DNA of 64,000 nucleotides, from assembly GCA_030831085.1 (NCBI GenBank), contig JAURLT010000062.1:53046-117045 (forward strand). The letters run 5' to 3'. The number at the start of each line of letters is the position of its first letter. Within the stretch, counting starts at the first letter, position 1. The stretch comes from Gammaproteobacteria bacterium. Its GTDB lineage: Bacteria; Pseudomonadota; Gammaproteobacteria; Steroidobacterales; Steroidobacteraceae. Under the pieces are notes generated by a model. The model was not told the origin of the DNA and searched no databases. It saw nothing but the letters and a program-made list of their open reading frames with translations. This document shows, piece by piece, positions 8,141 through 16,832 of the stretch. The position numbers were made by a program, and so were the translations under genes.

Positions 8141-9087
8141 CGACTGCTCCTGCCGGTCTCGATATCACGGGCCACCCGAAAGCCGAGGTAGTCGGCCCGC
8201 AGGCCAGCCGGCGCCGATGCATGGTGGCCGCTGCGACTGCGCTCGGGCGGCGAGAGCCAGGCGCCACCGCGAATGACGCGCTCCTCGCAACCACCCAGCC
8301 AGGTCCACGCCTCGGACCCGGTCGGTCGACCTATCCTGCTGCCAGTCGCACAGTCCTCCGTCCACTCCCAGACATTGCCAATCATGTCCTTCAGGCCAAA
8401 GGCATTGGCCGCCAGCTGCCCGACGGGCGCTATGTCGGCGTAGCCGTCTCGACAGGCCGCCGCCGCCCAGCCCAGGGCATAGCGTGCCTGGGCGGTGAGG
8501 TCGTAGGTGTTGGCCTGTCCGCAGCCGTCGGCCGCGAGACTGCCCCAGGGCCTCGAGGTCACACTGCCGGCACGGGCCGCATATTCCCATTCGGCCTCGG
8601 AAGGCAGCCGGTACCTTTGCCGTGCCTTGCGGGAAAGCCACGCGACGTAAGCCTGCGCATCCGCCCAGGCGACACAAGTGACGGGGTGTTCATCGAGGGG
8701 GTCGGCAGGCACACCCGGCGTGCGCCAATCGCGCCGCCCATCGTCCGCATACCGCGACAAGGATTCATCCCAGAGTTGACAGCCCGGAGCGATCTCATGG
8801 CCGGTTTCCCGAATGAAGCGCGCAAACTCACCCCGGGTAACCTCCACACGACTCAGGGCGAAGGGACGCGACAGGCTGATGACCGTCCGCTCCGATTCCG
8901 GGGGGCCCGCCTGAACGGCAGGCTCGTCCGGTCCCGCCCCCATGACATAGCTGCCGGCAGGCATCCGGAGCATCTCGGGGCAGATCTCGCAGTCACGAAA
9001 CGCCTCCTCGGCTGCCGCGGCACCCGACCCGCCGAGCAGCAGCCATAAGGCGAGCGATGCGCCAGTCAGGGTGCGAGCGATGTTCAT
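8137..9087 (-). CDS. Exported SUMF1/FGE-sulfatase-fold protein, copy 1
   Basis: A 316-residue paralogue of the next gene with the same architecture: a signal peptide (MNIARTLTGASLALWLLL...AAAAEE) and one SUMF1 domain. Motifs are MLRMPAGSYVMGAG, VTCVAWADAQAYVAWLS, YRLPSEAEWEYAARAG, LKDMIGNVWEWTEDC and DYLGFRVARDIE. The formylglycine-generating cysteines are missing here too (WLSPPERSRSGHHAS). A TTG at 9141 would add 18 residues and overlap the htrA stop, but the ATG at 9087 puts the signal peptide at the N-terminus and is preferred. The pair looks like a local tandem duplication linked to the upstream protease. Confidence 0.88.
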   Translation of the reverse strand: MNIARTLTGASLALWLLLGGSGAAAAEEAFRDCEICPEMLRMPAGSYVMGAGPDEPAVQAGPPESERTVISLSRPFALSRVEVTRGEFARFIRETGHEIAPGCQLWDESLSRYADDGRRDWRTPGVPADPLDEHPVTCVAWADAQAYVAWLSRKARQRYRLPSEAEWEYAARAGSVTSRPWGSLAADGCGQANTYDLTAQARYALGWAAAACRDGYADIAPVGQLAANAFGLKDMIGNVWEWTEDCATGSRIGRPTGSEAWTWLGGCEERVIRGGAWLSPPERSRSGHHASAPAGLRADYLGFRVARDIETGRSSR

Positions 9088-9137
9088 GCCCGCAAGGCTG
9101 TCACGGGCACGAGTTGCCGGCAAGCCCCTGCTCCGAC

Positions 9138-10613
9138 TCAACCGATCCTCACCGGCACGTAAATCTGACCCTCGCCCCGCTGCAGGAGCAGGGCCACCGT
9201 CGCCCGGGAACGATCGATCTCGCGACGCAAGTCCGCGAGGCTGTCCACCGGCTTGCCGTTGACCGCGATCAACACGTCACCCGGCTCGACCCCGGCCAGC
9301 GCGGCGGGACCCTCCACGTCTTCCACAAGCAGTTTCCCGTCGGTATCCAGGCGCCGTTGCTCATTGCTGCTGAGCGTCCGCACGGTGAGGCCGAGCTTGC
9401 CGGTCTGCGAATTATCGCTAGCCGGCTGGCGCTCGGAGCCACCTTCCTCCTCGACCTCCCCGACCTCGACGGCCACGCGCCTCGACTTGCCGTCCCGCCA
9501 GATCTCGAACTCCACGCTTGTGCCCGGCTCGACCTCCGCGACCAGCGGCGGCAAGTCCCCGGAGGCCTCCACTGCCTGTTCGCCCACGCCCAGGATGACG
9601 TCACCCGGACGGATGCCCGCCTCGTCAGCCGGCCCCTTGCGTTCCACGGAACTGACCAGGGCGCCCCGCGGCCGATCAAGCCCGAAGGAGTCCGCCAGCG
9701 CCTGATTGACGTCCTGAATGGTGACGCCGATGCGTCCGCGCTTGACCCTGCCATGCTCGATGAGCTGGTCCCGCACGCTGACCGCAACGTCGATGGGAAT
9801 GGCGAATGACACGCCCTGATAGCCCCCGGTACGGCTGTAGATCTGCGAATTGATGCCGACCACCTCGCCCCTGAGGTTAAACAACGGCCCACCGGAGTTG
9901 CCTGGATTGACCGCCACGTCGGTCTGAATGAACGGAGTGTAAGCATCGCCCGGCAATGAACGGGCCTTGGCGCTGACGATACCTGCCGTCACCGAATTCT
10001 CGAAGCCGAAGGGGGATCCAATCGCGACCACCCATTCACCCACCTTGAGCGACTTCGGATCGCCCAGCCTGACGTACGGCAGTTCGCTGGCGTCTACCTT
10101 GAGCACGGCCACGTCGGTGCGCTCGTCGATACCAACCACTTCGGCCAGATACTCGCGGCGGTCAGTCATTCTTACGGTTACTTCACTGGCTCCCTCCACC
10201 ACGTGGGCATTAGTGAGGATGTAGCCATCCGGACTGACCAGGAAGCCGGACCCCTCACCGCGCACCGGTGGCCGCGGGCCGCGCGGCATGCCGAAGCCGA
10301 AGCGCTCGAAGAATTCGTACATCGGGTCGGAGGGGTCGAGTCCGGGTAGTCCGCCGCGACCGGTGGCGCGCGCAACCGTGGATACGTTGATCACTGCGGG
10401 CCCGAAGCTTTCCACCAGCGGACTGAAATCCGGCAGCCCCGCTGCATTAACGGTCACCGGGGCCGCGGGAGGCGGCTGCACACCCGCCAGCCGGGGGGCC
10501 TCTCCCGCCGCGGCGCGCTCATCGCCGGAGCAACCGGCCAGTAGCGAGCCAACCAGGACGACCAACGTGAGTCCGTGGGTTGCAGATCTGTTCAGTTTTT
10601 TGATGAAAATCAT
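9138..10613 (-). CDS. HtrA/DegP-type serine protease, lipoprotein
   Basis: A 491-residue periplasmic quality-control protease. The N-terminus is a lipoprotein signal with lipobox LLAGC (Cys28), so it is membrane-anchored, unlike soluble DegP. The trypsin-like catalytic triad is His137 (LTNAHVVEG), Asp167 (ERTDVAVLKV) and Ser240 (NPGNSGGPLFN). Two PDZ domains follow, the first around GALVSSVERKGPADEAGIRP and the second around VEGPAALAGVEPGDVLIAVN. I chose the ATG at 10613 because GGAGGTGCGGTCC places a good ribosome binding site 8 nt before it and starts the signal peptide correctly. It heads an operon with the two SUMF1-fold proteins. Confidence 0.94.
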   Translation of the reverse strand: MIFIKKLNRSATHGLTLVVLVGSLLAGCSGDERAAAGEAPRLAGVQPPPAAPVTVNAAGLPDFSPLVESFGPAVINVSTVARATGRGGLPGLDPSDPMYEFFERFGFGMPRGPRPPVRGEGSGFLVSPDGYILTNAHVVEGASEVTVRMTDRREYLAEVVGIDERTDVAVLKVDASELPYVRLGDPKSLKVGEWVVAIGSPFGFENSVTAGIVSAKARSLPGDAYTPFIQTDVAVNPGNSGGPLFNLRGEVVGINSQIYSRTGGYQGVSFAIPIDVAVSVRDQLIEHGRVKRGRIGVTIQDVNQALADSFGLDRPRGALVSSVERKGPADEAGIRPGDVILGVGEQAVEASGDLPPLVAEVEPGTSVEFEIWRDGKSRRVAVEVGEVEEEGGSERQPASDNSQTGKLGLTVRTLSSNEQRRLDTDGKLLVEDVEGPAALAGVEPGDVLIAVNGKPVDSLADLRREIDRSRATVALLLQRGEGQIYVPVRIG

Positions 10614-10655
10614 GGACCGCACCTCCATGCCTACGACCCGCCGTGGGCGGCAAAG

Positions 10656-10683
10656 TTGCATCGGTTTGGCGTCACGATATAGT
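10656..10683 (+). promoter_or_regulatory. Promoter of dacB, leaderless configuration
   Basis: TTGCAT (10656-10661), 16-bp spacer, TATAGT (10678-10683). The -10 ends 8 nt before the dacB ATG at 10692, so transcription would start at or next to the start codon. No Shine-Dalgarno is present. Confidence 0.5.
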
Positions 10684-10691
10684 CGCACGCC

Positions 10692-12110
10692 ATGACAAAA
10701 CCCGCCCGTGCTTTATTCTGGGTCCTTGCCCTCACGCCAGTGCTGGCCGCCGCCGCCACGCTGCCGGACCGGCCCCGTGCGGTCCTGCGTCAGCAGTTGG
10801 TGAAGGAAGAGTCGGTGACGGTCGTGGTGCGCGACGTCGCCAGTGGCGAGAGCCTGATCGAACTCAACCCGCTCACGCCGCGCTCACCGGCCTCGACCCT
10901 GAAGCTGCTGCCCACCTGGGTGGCCCTCGAGATGTTGGGACCCGCGCACAGCTGGAAGACCCGGGTCTATGCGGACGGGCCGGTCCGGGGTGGGGTGCTG
11001 AAGGGCAACCTCTACCTGCAGGGGGGCGGTGACCCCATGATGACCCTGGAGCGCTGGTGGAAACTGATCACCGACCTGCGCCAGACCGGACTGCGGGTCA
11101 TAGAGGGCGACGTGGTCATCGATGAGGAGCTGTTCGCTCCCCTCGCCGAGCGGCGCGGGGACTTTGACCGCCGCCCACAGCGCACCTACAACGTGCTGCC
11201 CCACCCCCTGCTCGTCAACCTGCAGAGTATCGAGTTCACCGTCCGGCCGGCCGATGATGGGCGCACCATTGAGGTCGGCGCCACGCCGCTGCCCAGCAAC
11301 CTCGAACTGCAGAATCGGATCCGGCCCTCGAACGGGCCGTGCAACAGCCGCAACCGGAACTTCTCCATCCAGCATTCCGAGGACCGCCCCCTCAACCTGG
11401 TGGTTAGCGGTACTGTGTCGGTGAATTGCCCACCGCAGAGTGCCCGCCAGGCGGTCATGAACCCGGTTGACTACGCTTACGGCAGTTTCAGGCAGCTTTG
11501 GGAACAGCAAGGCGGCAGCATTGGTGGAGGATTGCTGCGGGCACCCACTCCGCCCAAGTCCAAGCTGCTGCTCTCGCGCGACTCGCCCACCCTCGCTGAA
11601 GTCATCCGGGTGGTGAACAAGTTCTCAAGCAACGTCATGGCGCGCACGCTGGTACTGACCATCGCGGCCGAGAACGGCAGCCTGCCGGCCAGCAGTGCGG
11701 CCGGTGAGGCGCTGATCGATGGGTGGCTGCGAAACCAGGGCCTGGCGTTCGAGGAACTGGTGATCGACAACGGTTCTGGCCTCTCACGCAAGGCCAGGAT
11801 ATCGGGCGACAGCATGGCACGCATGCTGGCCGCCGCCTGGCGCAGCCGCTACGCGCCGGAGTTCATCGCCACGCTGCCGATGGGCGGGCTGGACGGCTCC
11901 CTGCGCAAACGCTTCAAGCGGCTCAAGGACCCAAGCCGCGTCCGGATGAAGACCGGCAGCCTGAATGGAGTCAGCTCGCTGGCCGGCTACGTGACCGGCC
12001 GATCCGGGCGCACCTACGCGGTGGTGATCATGGTCAACCAGAAGAGCGCGCAGTATGGCTCGGGCGACCTCATCGAAGGCGCGGTCGTCGACTGGGTACT
12101 CGATCAATGA
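10692..12110 (+). CDS. dacB: D-alanyl-D-alanine carboxypeptidase/endopeptidase (PBP4, peptidase S13)
   Basis: A 472-residue periplasmic class-C low-molecular-weight penicillin-binding protein that trims D-Ala from peptidoglycan stem peptides and cuts cross-links. A Sec signal peptide (MTKPARALFWVLALTPVLAAAA) precedes the catalytic SxxK motif (SPASTLKLLP, nucleophile Ser68, Lys71). The SxN motif is KFSSNVMAR and the KTG motif is MKTGSLNGVSSLAGY. The ~200-residue insert between SxxK and SxN is characteristic of S13. It is divergent from htrA and overlaps the convergent SRPBCC gene by 7 bases. Confidence 0.95.
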   Translation: MTKPARALFWVLALTPVLAAAATLPDRPRAVLRQQLVKEESVTVVVRDVASGESLIELNPLTPRSPASTLKLLPTWVALEMLGPAHSWKTRVYADGPVRGGVLKGNLYLQGGGDPMMTLERWWKLITDLRQTGLRVIEGDVVIDEELFAPLAERRGDFDRRPQRTYNVLPHPLLVNLQSIEFTVRPADDGRTIEVGATPLPSNLELQNRIRPSNGPCNSRNRNFSIQHSEDRPLNLVVSGTVSVNCPPQSARQAVMNPVDYAYGSFRQLWEQQGGSIGGGLLRAPTPPKSKLLLSRDSPTLAEVIRVVNKFSSNVMARTLVLTIAAENGSLPASSAAGEALIDGWLRNQGLAFEELVIDNGSGLSRKARISGDSMARMLAAAWRSRYAPEFIATLPMGGLDGSLRKRFKRLKDPSRVRMKTGSLNGVSSLAGYVTGRSGRTYAVVIMVNQKSAQYGSGDLIEGAVVDWVLDQ

Positions 12111-12571
12111 GCCAATCGGGCGGCCAGCCACGACCGGAAGCTGCCATCCAGCACCTCCGGCCAGCCGCGACGGTACTCCTGCCGAAGCAGCGGCGCGATC
12201 TCGCCGAGGGCCTCCCAGCCGCCATGGGTAAGCGAGAGCAGGCAGCCCTCTGCGGTTGAATGGATCTCCACCTGAACCCACTGGGCGCTGTCCGGCTCCC
12301 GACCCGGGTGCCAGGTAAACAACAGCCGAAATCGGCCCTCATCCATTTCGAGCACCCGGCCCCAGGCCTGGTGCTCGCCGGCGGGCGTCACCTCCAAGAC
12401 TGCGCCGCCCGGGGTGGGTTCCAGCACGCAGCAAGTCCGTGGGTCACGGGACAGGGAGTGGGTCATTACGGGCCACCAGTCAGCAAAATGATGCACAAAG
12501 GCCTCCCAAACCGGTTGCGCCGGGTACGGCAGCTGCAGCTCCACGGTAAAGGGCGGGCACTGGTCAGGCAT
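12104..12571 (-). CDS. SRPBCC (START/AHSA1-like) domain protein
   Basis: A 155-residue cytosolic protein matching the Bet v1-like helix-grip fold. It starts with the typical VELQLPYPAQPVWEAFVHHF strand and helix, runs through LEVTPAGEHQAWGRVLEMDE and FTWHPGREPD strands, and ends in the long C-terminal helix (WEALGEIAPLLRQEYRRGWP). Such proteins bind hydrophobic ligands or act as Hsp90 co-chaperone-like AHSA1 relatives. No catalytic residues can be assigned. It is a single-gene unit between dacB and the histidine kinase, divergent from the kinase. Confidence 0.7.
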   Translation of the reverse strand: MPDQCPPFTVELQLPYPAQPVWEAFVHHFADWWPVMTHSLSRDPRTCCVLEPTPGGAVLEVTPAGEHQAWGRVLEMDEGRFRLLFTWHPGREPDSAQWVQVEIHSTAEGCLLSLTHGGWEALGEIAPLLRQEYRRGWPEVLDGSFRSWLAARLAH

Positions 12572-12627
12572 TGGATTCGCGGCCAGCTGACTGGGACCGC
12601 GCTAGGATAACGGACGGAGGCCCATCA

Positions 12628-14469
12628 ATGAGCGATGACCGTCGACCCCTGAGCCGGCTCGAACTGCTGGAACTGGCCGCTGCCGGAGCCGGCGTCGGTC
12701 ACTGGACCTGGTGGCTTGAAGAAGGCGTCTCTCACTTTGACGAACGATGCGCCCAGCTGCTGAACCTGCCGGAGGGTGTCTACGGATTATCGGATGATGA
12801 TTTCTGGGCGCTGCTGCATCACGAAGACCTCACCCTCAGGCAAACGAGCTTTACTGCGATGCTTCGCAGCAAGGACCCTACCTACAAGACCCGCTACAGG
12901 GTGCGCGATGCCAAAGGAAATTGGCGGTGGCTTGAAGCCAGGGCTCAATTCTTTGCGGCGATTGATGGCAAACAGGGTGCCCGCTGCGCCGGCATCCTCT
13001 TTGACGTTGAGCAGCGCGACCACGAGGCAGAACTGATCCGTGAACAGCGCCTGCGCCTGGACCTGGCCCTTACTGCCTCCGGGCTGGGGGTGTTCGATGG
13101 CAGCATTCATCAAGGCCGTGTCACGCGGCTTTTTTGCGACCAAAGATATCGTGACATCACTGGACTTGACCATGGGGGAAGCACGGAGCAGGAAACGTTG
13201 CAGCGCTGGATCGCCGACCCGGACGGGCAAGGCATGGCGCCTGAAGTGTTGGTGGGTTACGTACATCCTGACGACTCCCCGCGAATACTGAACAGCATCC
13301 AGTCCCTGATCTTCGGTGATGCGCAAAAAATCAGTTTTGAGGGCAGAATCGTCCGTCCGGACCGGCGCTTGACCTGGGTCCGCATGGAAGGTGCGTGTGT
13401 GCACCGCCATGCCGACGGCTCTGCCGCGCGGATTCTCGGCACGCTGGAGGACATCACCGAGAGGGCGCAACGTCAAATCATGATCCGCATGGGTGAGGAC
13501 CTCGCGGGCTTCGGATTCTACGAGTACGACATCGGCAGCAGCATGATCCACTGGTCGCCGGGGACCTATGCGGTGTTCAAGCTGGATCCGGAGAAATACT
13601 CGCCCGTGCTGGGGACCCAGCGCCACATGTACGACGTCCGCAGCCGCGAATTGATAATCACCGCATTCGAGCGTGCGTGCCGGACTGGCGAGGGCTACGA
13701 CCTGGAACTGCTGGGCACTGACGCCCACGGTAGCCTGCTCTGGACCCGCAACAGCGCCCGAGTGGAATTGGTCGACGGCAAGCCCGTCAAGCTGTTCGGC
13801 GTCATTCGCAACATCACCCCACGCAAGCTGCTCGAAGCAAGGCTGATGGATGCAAACCGGCTGGAACAGCGCAGGCTGGGTCGGGAGTTGCACGACGGCC
13901 TGGGCCAGCAATTGACCGGCATCTCCCTCATGATGGAGGGCATTCGATCAGAACTGGGTTCCGTTGAACCCGCAGTGGCAGAACGCCTCGCCAAGGTGTC
14001 AGGCTTGGTCCATGACGCGATCCGCGATACCCGCCAACTGGCCCAGGTGCTGTCACCCGTTCATGAAGGGCCGGAGGGACTGGTACCAGCCCTGCGCCTG
14101 CTGATCGAGCAGGTCCGCGGCGCAGGTCTGGAGTCGGCGTTGCTTGAGACAGACGCGCAAGGTGCCATCGCACTTTCGGCGCAAGCGTGCAGCGACCTGT
14201 ACCGGGTTGCCCAGGAGGCAATCAACAATGCGCTTCGCCACGCCGCGCCGACCTCGGTCGTGCTGCGGCTGTCGGCGACCGCCGAGACGGTGGAGCTCGA
14301 GATCCTGGATGACGGCCGCGGCATCGATCCTGGCTCGCTGGAAAAACCTGGCTTCGGCCTGCTCAGCATGCGCCATCGCGTCGGCGGGCTGCAGGGCAGG
14401 CTCGAGATCACCCGGAAAGACCGAGGCACCAGGGTGCGGGTGACGGTCCCTCATTCGTCCGACCCCTGA
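12628..14469 (+). CDS. Multi-PAS sensor histidine kinase, NarL/HisKA_3 type, orphan
   Basis: A 613-residue soluble sensor kinase without membrane segments. There are about three PAS/PAC units: residues 10-125 (RVRDAKGNWRWLEARAQF), 140-275 (TWVRMEGACVHRHADGS) and 290-405 (LLWTRNSARVELVDGKPVKL). The HisKA_3 dimerisation helix LGRELHDGLGQQLTG carries the phospho-accepting His422. The HATPase domain has an N-box AQEAINNALRHA, a G1 box DDGRGID and a G2 region GFGLLSMRHRV. The ATG at 12628 has GGAGG 7 nt upstream. HisKA_3 kinases usually pair with LuxR-type response regulators, but none is encoded in this window. Its 3' end overlaps the convergent lipase gene by 19 bases. Confidence 0.92.
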   Translation: MSDDRRPLSRLELLELAAAGAGVGHWTWWLEEGVSHFDERCAQLLNLPEGVYGLSDDDFWALLHHEDLTLRQTSFTAMLRSKDPTYKTRYRVRDAKGNWRWLEARAQFFAAIDGKQGARCAGILFDVEQRDHEAELIREQRLRLDLALTASGLGVFDGSIHQGRVTRLFCDQRYRDITGLDHGGSTEQETLQRWIADPDGQGMAPEVLVGYVHPDDSPRILNSIQSLIFGDAQKISFEGRIVRPDRRLTWVRMEGACVHRHADGSAARILGTLEDITERAQRQIMIRMGEDLAGFGFYEYDIGSSMIHWSPGTYAVFKLDPEKYSPVLGTQRHMYDVRSRELIITAFERACRTGEGYDLELLGTDAHGSLLWTRNSARVELVDGKPVKLFGVIRNITPRKLLEARLMDANRLEQRRLGRELHDGLGQQLTGISLMMEGIRSELGSVEPAVAERLAKVSGLVHDAIRDTRQLAQVLSPVHEGPEGLVPALRLLIEQVRGAGLESALLETDAQGAIALSAQACSDLYRVAQEAINNALRHAAPTSVVLRLSATAETVELEILDDGRGIDPGSLEKPGFGLLSMRHRVGGLQGRLEITRKDRGTRVRVTVPHSSDP

Positions 14470-15857
14470 GGCGCTCGGTCGAGCGCGCGTAGCAGCGCCC
14501 GCTGGCAGTCAAGGTTGGCAACCAGCTGATTATGGGAGGCGCAGACAAACCTCGCGTCGCGTGCTCCGCTACTGATTGATGCGGAGCCAGCCGTCAGGGG
14601 CCAGGTCGGCTGGCCGGCCGCGCTGGCACGGGTCACCGTGCCATCTCCTGGTTCGAGCATCAGCCGCTCATAGTCGAGACCGGGCCGGCGCCAGCGCAGG
14701 GTGTCGGGCCGGGCCCTCCCATGCCATTGACCAGCCACCCGCTCGAGCATCAGCCGCGCCACGGTTGGCCGGCAATCTCCGCCGATGGTGTGGTAACCCA
14801 GTTCTGTTGGCAGCGGCGCCGAGCGAATCGCCTCGCGGAACTGGCGAGCCCGCTCGAGCCGGCCAAGGAAGGCCAGCTCCAGCACGGCTACCCGCTCATG
14901 GGTTGCTCCCCGACCACCTGCGTCGGCTCGCACTCGAGCACGTATACGTTCGTCGAAGACCCCAAGACCAAACTCGCGCCAGAGGTCCGGGTCGCAGCTG
15001 TCGCCGGGCACTGGCCTGCCTCGGTCGTCCAACAGCCACGCATCGTCGCCGTGCGGCAACAACTGATAGGGACTCTCCGCCGTCATCAGCGTTTCGGGTG
15101 CGACCGTTCCGAGGCCCAGCGGTTCGCCCTCGAGCAGGGCCTGAAAGCCGCGCGTCAGCCCAAGTTCAGGCACACCGATGGCCACCACTCGCTCGACCCG
15201 TGCGGCACCGGCAAAGTCGGGCGCCTCGGCAACGGCCGTTGCCAGGCTGCGTGCGCCATGCAGCAGGTAGTAGCGCGCCAGCGTCCCACCGCTGGAGTGA
15301 ACAACCAGGTCGACGCGCTGGCCCGGTCGCGGGGAAGCCGCGGCCACCTGGTCTACCAACCGGGCCAGTTCCCGCGCAGCACTGACCAGGTCACGCCGCC
15401 AGTCGTAAAGGAATAGATATAGCGGCGGCGCATCACTCGAGGGGGGGCGCCCGACTTCGGTCAGCCGATAGCCGCCGGCTTCGATCAGCATGCCTACCAA
15501 CGGACCATAAAAATCGACGGTGCCGATGGCGTCAAACAAGCCAGCAACCTCGACGTCATCGTCCAGCGCCTGGCCGGTCTCCGGATCGAGCGGTAGGGCC
15601 AGCTGGTCGTAATCGTCCAGCAGCAATTCCGCGGCGCCCATCGGCCAGACTTCCCGTCCACCGGCGCGACGTCTCAAGCGGGCACCGAAAGCGCCGTGCA
15701 CGAATATCAAGGGAGGTCGGGGGGCGGCTCGATGAAACCATTCGGGGGGCTCGCTCAACCACCTGCCCACCGGACCACAGCCGGACAGGGGCAGGGCCGC
15801 GGCGAGCGACGCGATCAGCCGCCGGCGCGACCTGTCAGCGCGGTGCCGTCGACTCAT
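14451..15857 (-). CDS. Lecithin:cholesterol acyltransferase-like alpha/beta hydrolase, lipoprotein
   Basis: A 468-residue exported hydrolase. The signal sequence RRRLIASLAAALPLSGC ends in a lipobox, so it is a predicted membrane lipoprotein. The LCAT-like fold begins PPLIFVHGAFGARLRR. LYDWRRDLVSAARELARLV and the nucleophile elbow DLVVHSSGGTLARYYLL, with the catalytic Ser in HSSGG, match LCAT/phospholipase members. A C-terminal GDGTVTRASA is the usual position of the catalytic Asp, followed by a His in SHNQLV. I take the ATG at 15857; the longer frame upstream is the WYL gene read in another phase. It is the last gene of the minus-strand operon and overlaps the WYL gene by 23 bases. Confidence 0.8.
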   Translation of the reverse strand: MSRRHRADRSRRRLIASLAAALPLSGCGPVGRWLSEPPEWFHRAAPRPPLIFVHGAFGARLRRRAGGREVWPMGAAELLLDDYDQLALPLDPETGQALDDDVEVAGLFDAIGTVDFYGPLVGMLIEAGGYRLTEVGRPPSSDAPPLYLFLYDWRRDLVSAARELARLVDQVAAASPRPGQRVDLVVHSSGGTLARYYLLHGARSLATAVAEAPDFAGAARVERVVAIGVPELGLTRGFQALLEGEPLGLGTVAPETLMTAESPYQLLPHGDDAWLLDDRGRPVPGDSCDPDLWREFGLGVFDERIRARVRADAGGRGATHERVAVLELAFLGRLERARQFREAIRSAPLPTELGYHTIGGDCRPTVARLMLERVAGQWHGRARPDTLRWRRPGLDYERLMLEPGDGTVTRASAAGQPTWPLTAGSASISSGARDARFVCASHNQLVANLDCQRALLRALDRAPQGSDE

Positions 15858-16812
15858 AGCGGGCAGCCGCCCTGCGCAATTCTCCCGCAACCCGCTCGCG
15901 CAGGGTGGCGGGACCCAGCACCTCCACTTCCGATCCATGGCGCAGGATGTCCATGACCAGTTCCGGTTCCTCGCTGTAGGGCACGTCCAGCAGGTAGTGG
16001 CCATCGGCTTCGAACGCGCCCCGCTGTCCAGAGTGCCAGGTCTCGCTCGCCACCCAGCGCGCGCGCGCCGGCGAAAAGCGCAGCCGGGCCAACTTCACCT
16101 GCTCGCCCGCAAAAATGCCGTAACCGGCCCTGAGGACTGCATCCAGCTGCAGCGGGTTCACCTCGCGCGACGCCTGCTCCAGTACCGCTGCACTACCGAT
16201 GGCATCCACCGCAAAAGTGCGCAGATCACCGCGGGTATGACACCAGGCATCCAGGTACCAGTTGTAGCGATAGTGGACCAGCCGCTGGGGAGACACCGTC
16301 CGCTCGATCCGTTCGCCGGTCTGCCGTCGCAGGTGACTGATCCGCAGCCGGCGCCGGTTCAGCAGCGCAAAGGAGAGCGCCTCGAACACCTCGCGGTCCA
16401 CCGGCCGCGTACCCATGGGCAGGAGCTTGATGCGGTTGCGGATTTCCCGGTGCCCCTGGTCGCCGCCTTCCAGGAGGCCCGCCAGGCGTTCCCGCAGAGG
16501 TTCGAGCTGTCGCGACAACAGTCCGGTTCCCAGCTGGCCGAGCAGGTGTTCTATTTCCAGCAGGGCGTAAATCTCGGCTGGACTGAACCAGACACCGGGT
16601 AATTCCGCCACGTCGGCGCCCGGCTCCAGCACATAGGACTGCTGCTCGGCACACCACATGATGGGCACGTTGAGCCGGTCACGCAGGTACTCGATGTCGC
16701 GCTTGAAGGTTGAGTGGGAGACCTCCAGCTCCTGCTCAATCTGGCGCCGGGTCAGCGAGCCTTGCTCCAGCAAGCGACTGCGGATCCGGTAGAAACGCTC
16801 GGTCCGATCCAC
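15835..16812 (-). CDS. WYL-domain transcriptional regulator
   Basis: A 325-residue regulator with an N-terminal HTH_11/DeoR-like winged helix (RSRLLEQGSLTRRQIEQEL then HSTFKRDIEYLRDRL) and a C-terminal WYL domain, a ligand- or nucleic-acid-binding fold found in many damage- and defence-associated repressors. The WYL core is represented by VHYRYNWYLDAWCHTRGD. I assign a GTG start at 16812 because GGGAGG lies 6 nt upstream and the HTH begins immediately after; the open frame continues further upstream without domain support. It lies between the sugar dehydrogenase and the lipase in one operon. Its regulatory targets are not visible. Confidence 0.87.
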   Translation of the reverse strand: MDRTERFYRIRSRLLEQGSLTRRQIEQELEVSHSTFKRDIEYLRDRLNVPIMWCAEQQSYVLEPGADVAELPGVWFSPAEIYALLEIEHLLGQLGTGLLSRQLEPLRERLAGLLEGGDQGHREIRNRIKLLPMGTRPVDREVFEALSFALLNRRRLRISHLRRQTGERIERTVSPQRLVHYRYNWYLDAWCHTRGDLRTFAVDAIGSAAVLEQASREVNPLQLDAVLRAGYGIFAGEQVKLARLRFSPARARWVASETWHSGQRGAFEADGHYLLDVPYSEEPELVMDILRHGSEVEVLGPATLRERVAGELRRAAARYESTAPR

Positions 16813-16832
16813 AGCGCCTCCCGCAGGGCCCG

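Noticed and set aside
7130..9087. Naming the two SUMF1-fold proteins as formylglycine-generating enzymes for the sulfatase at 62601
   Set aside because: Both lack the active-site cysteines; only the fold is shared.
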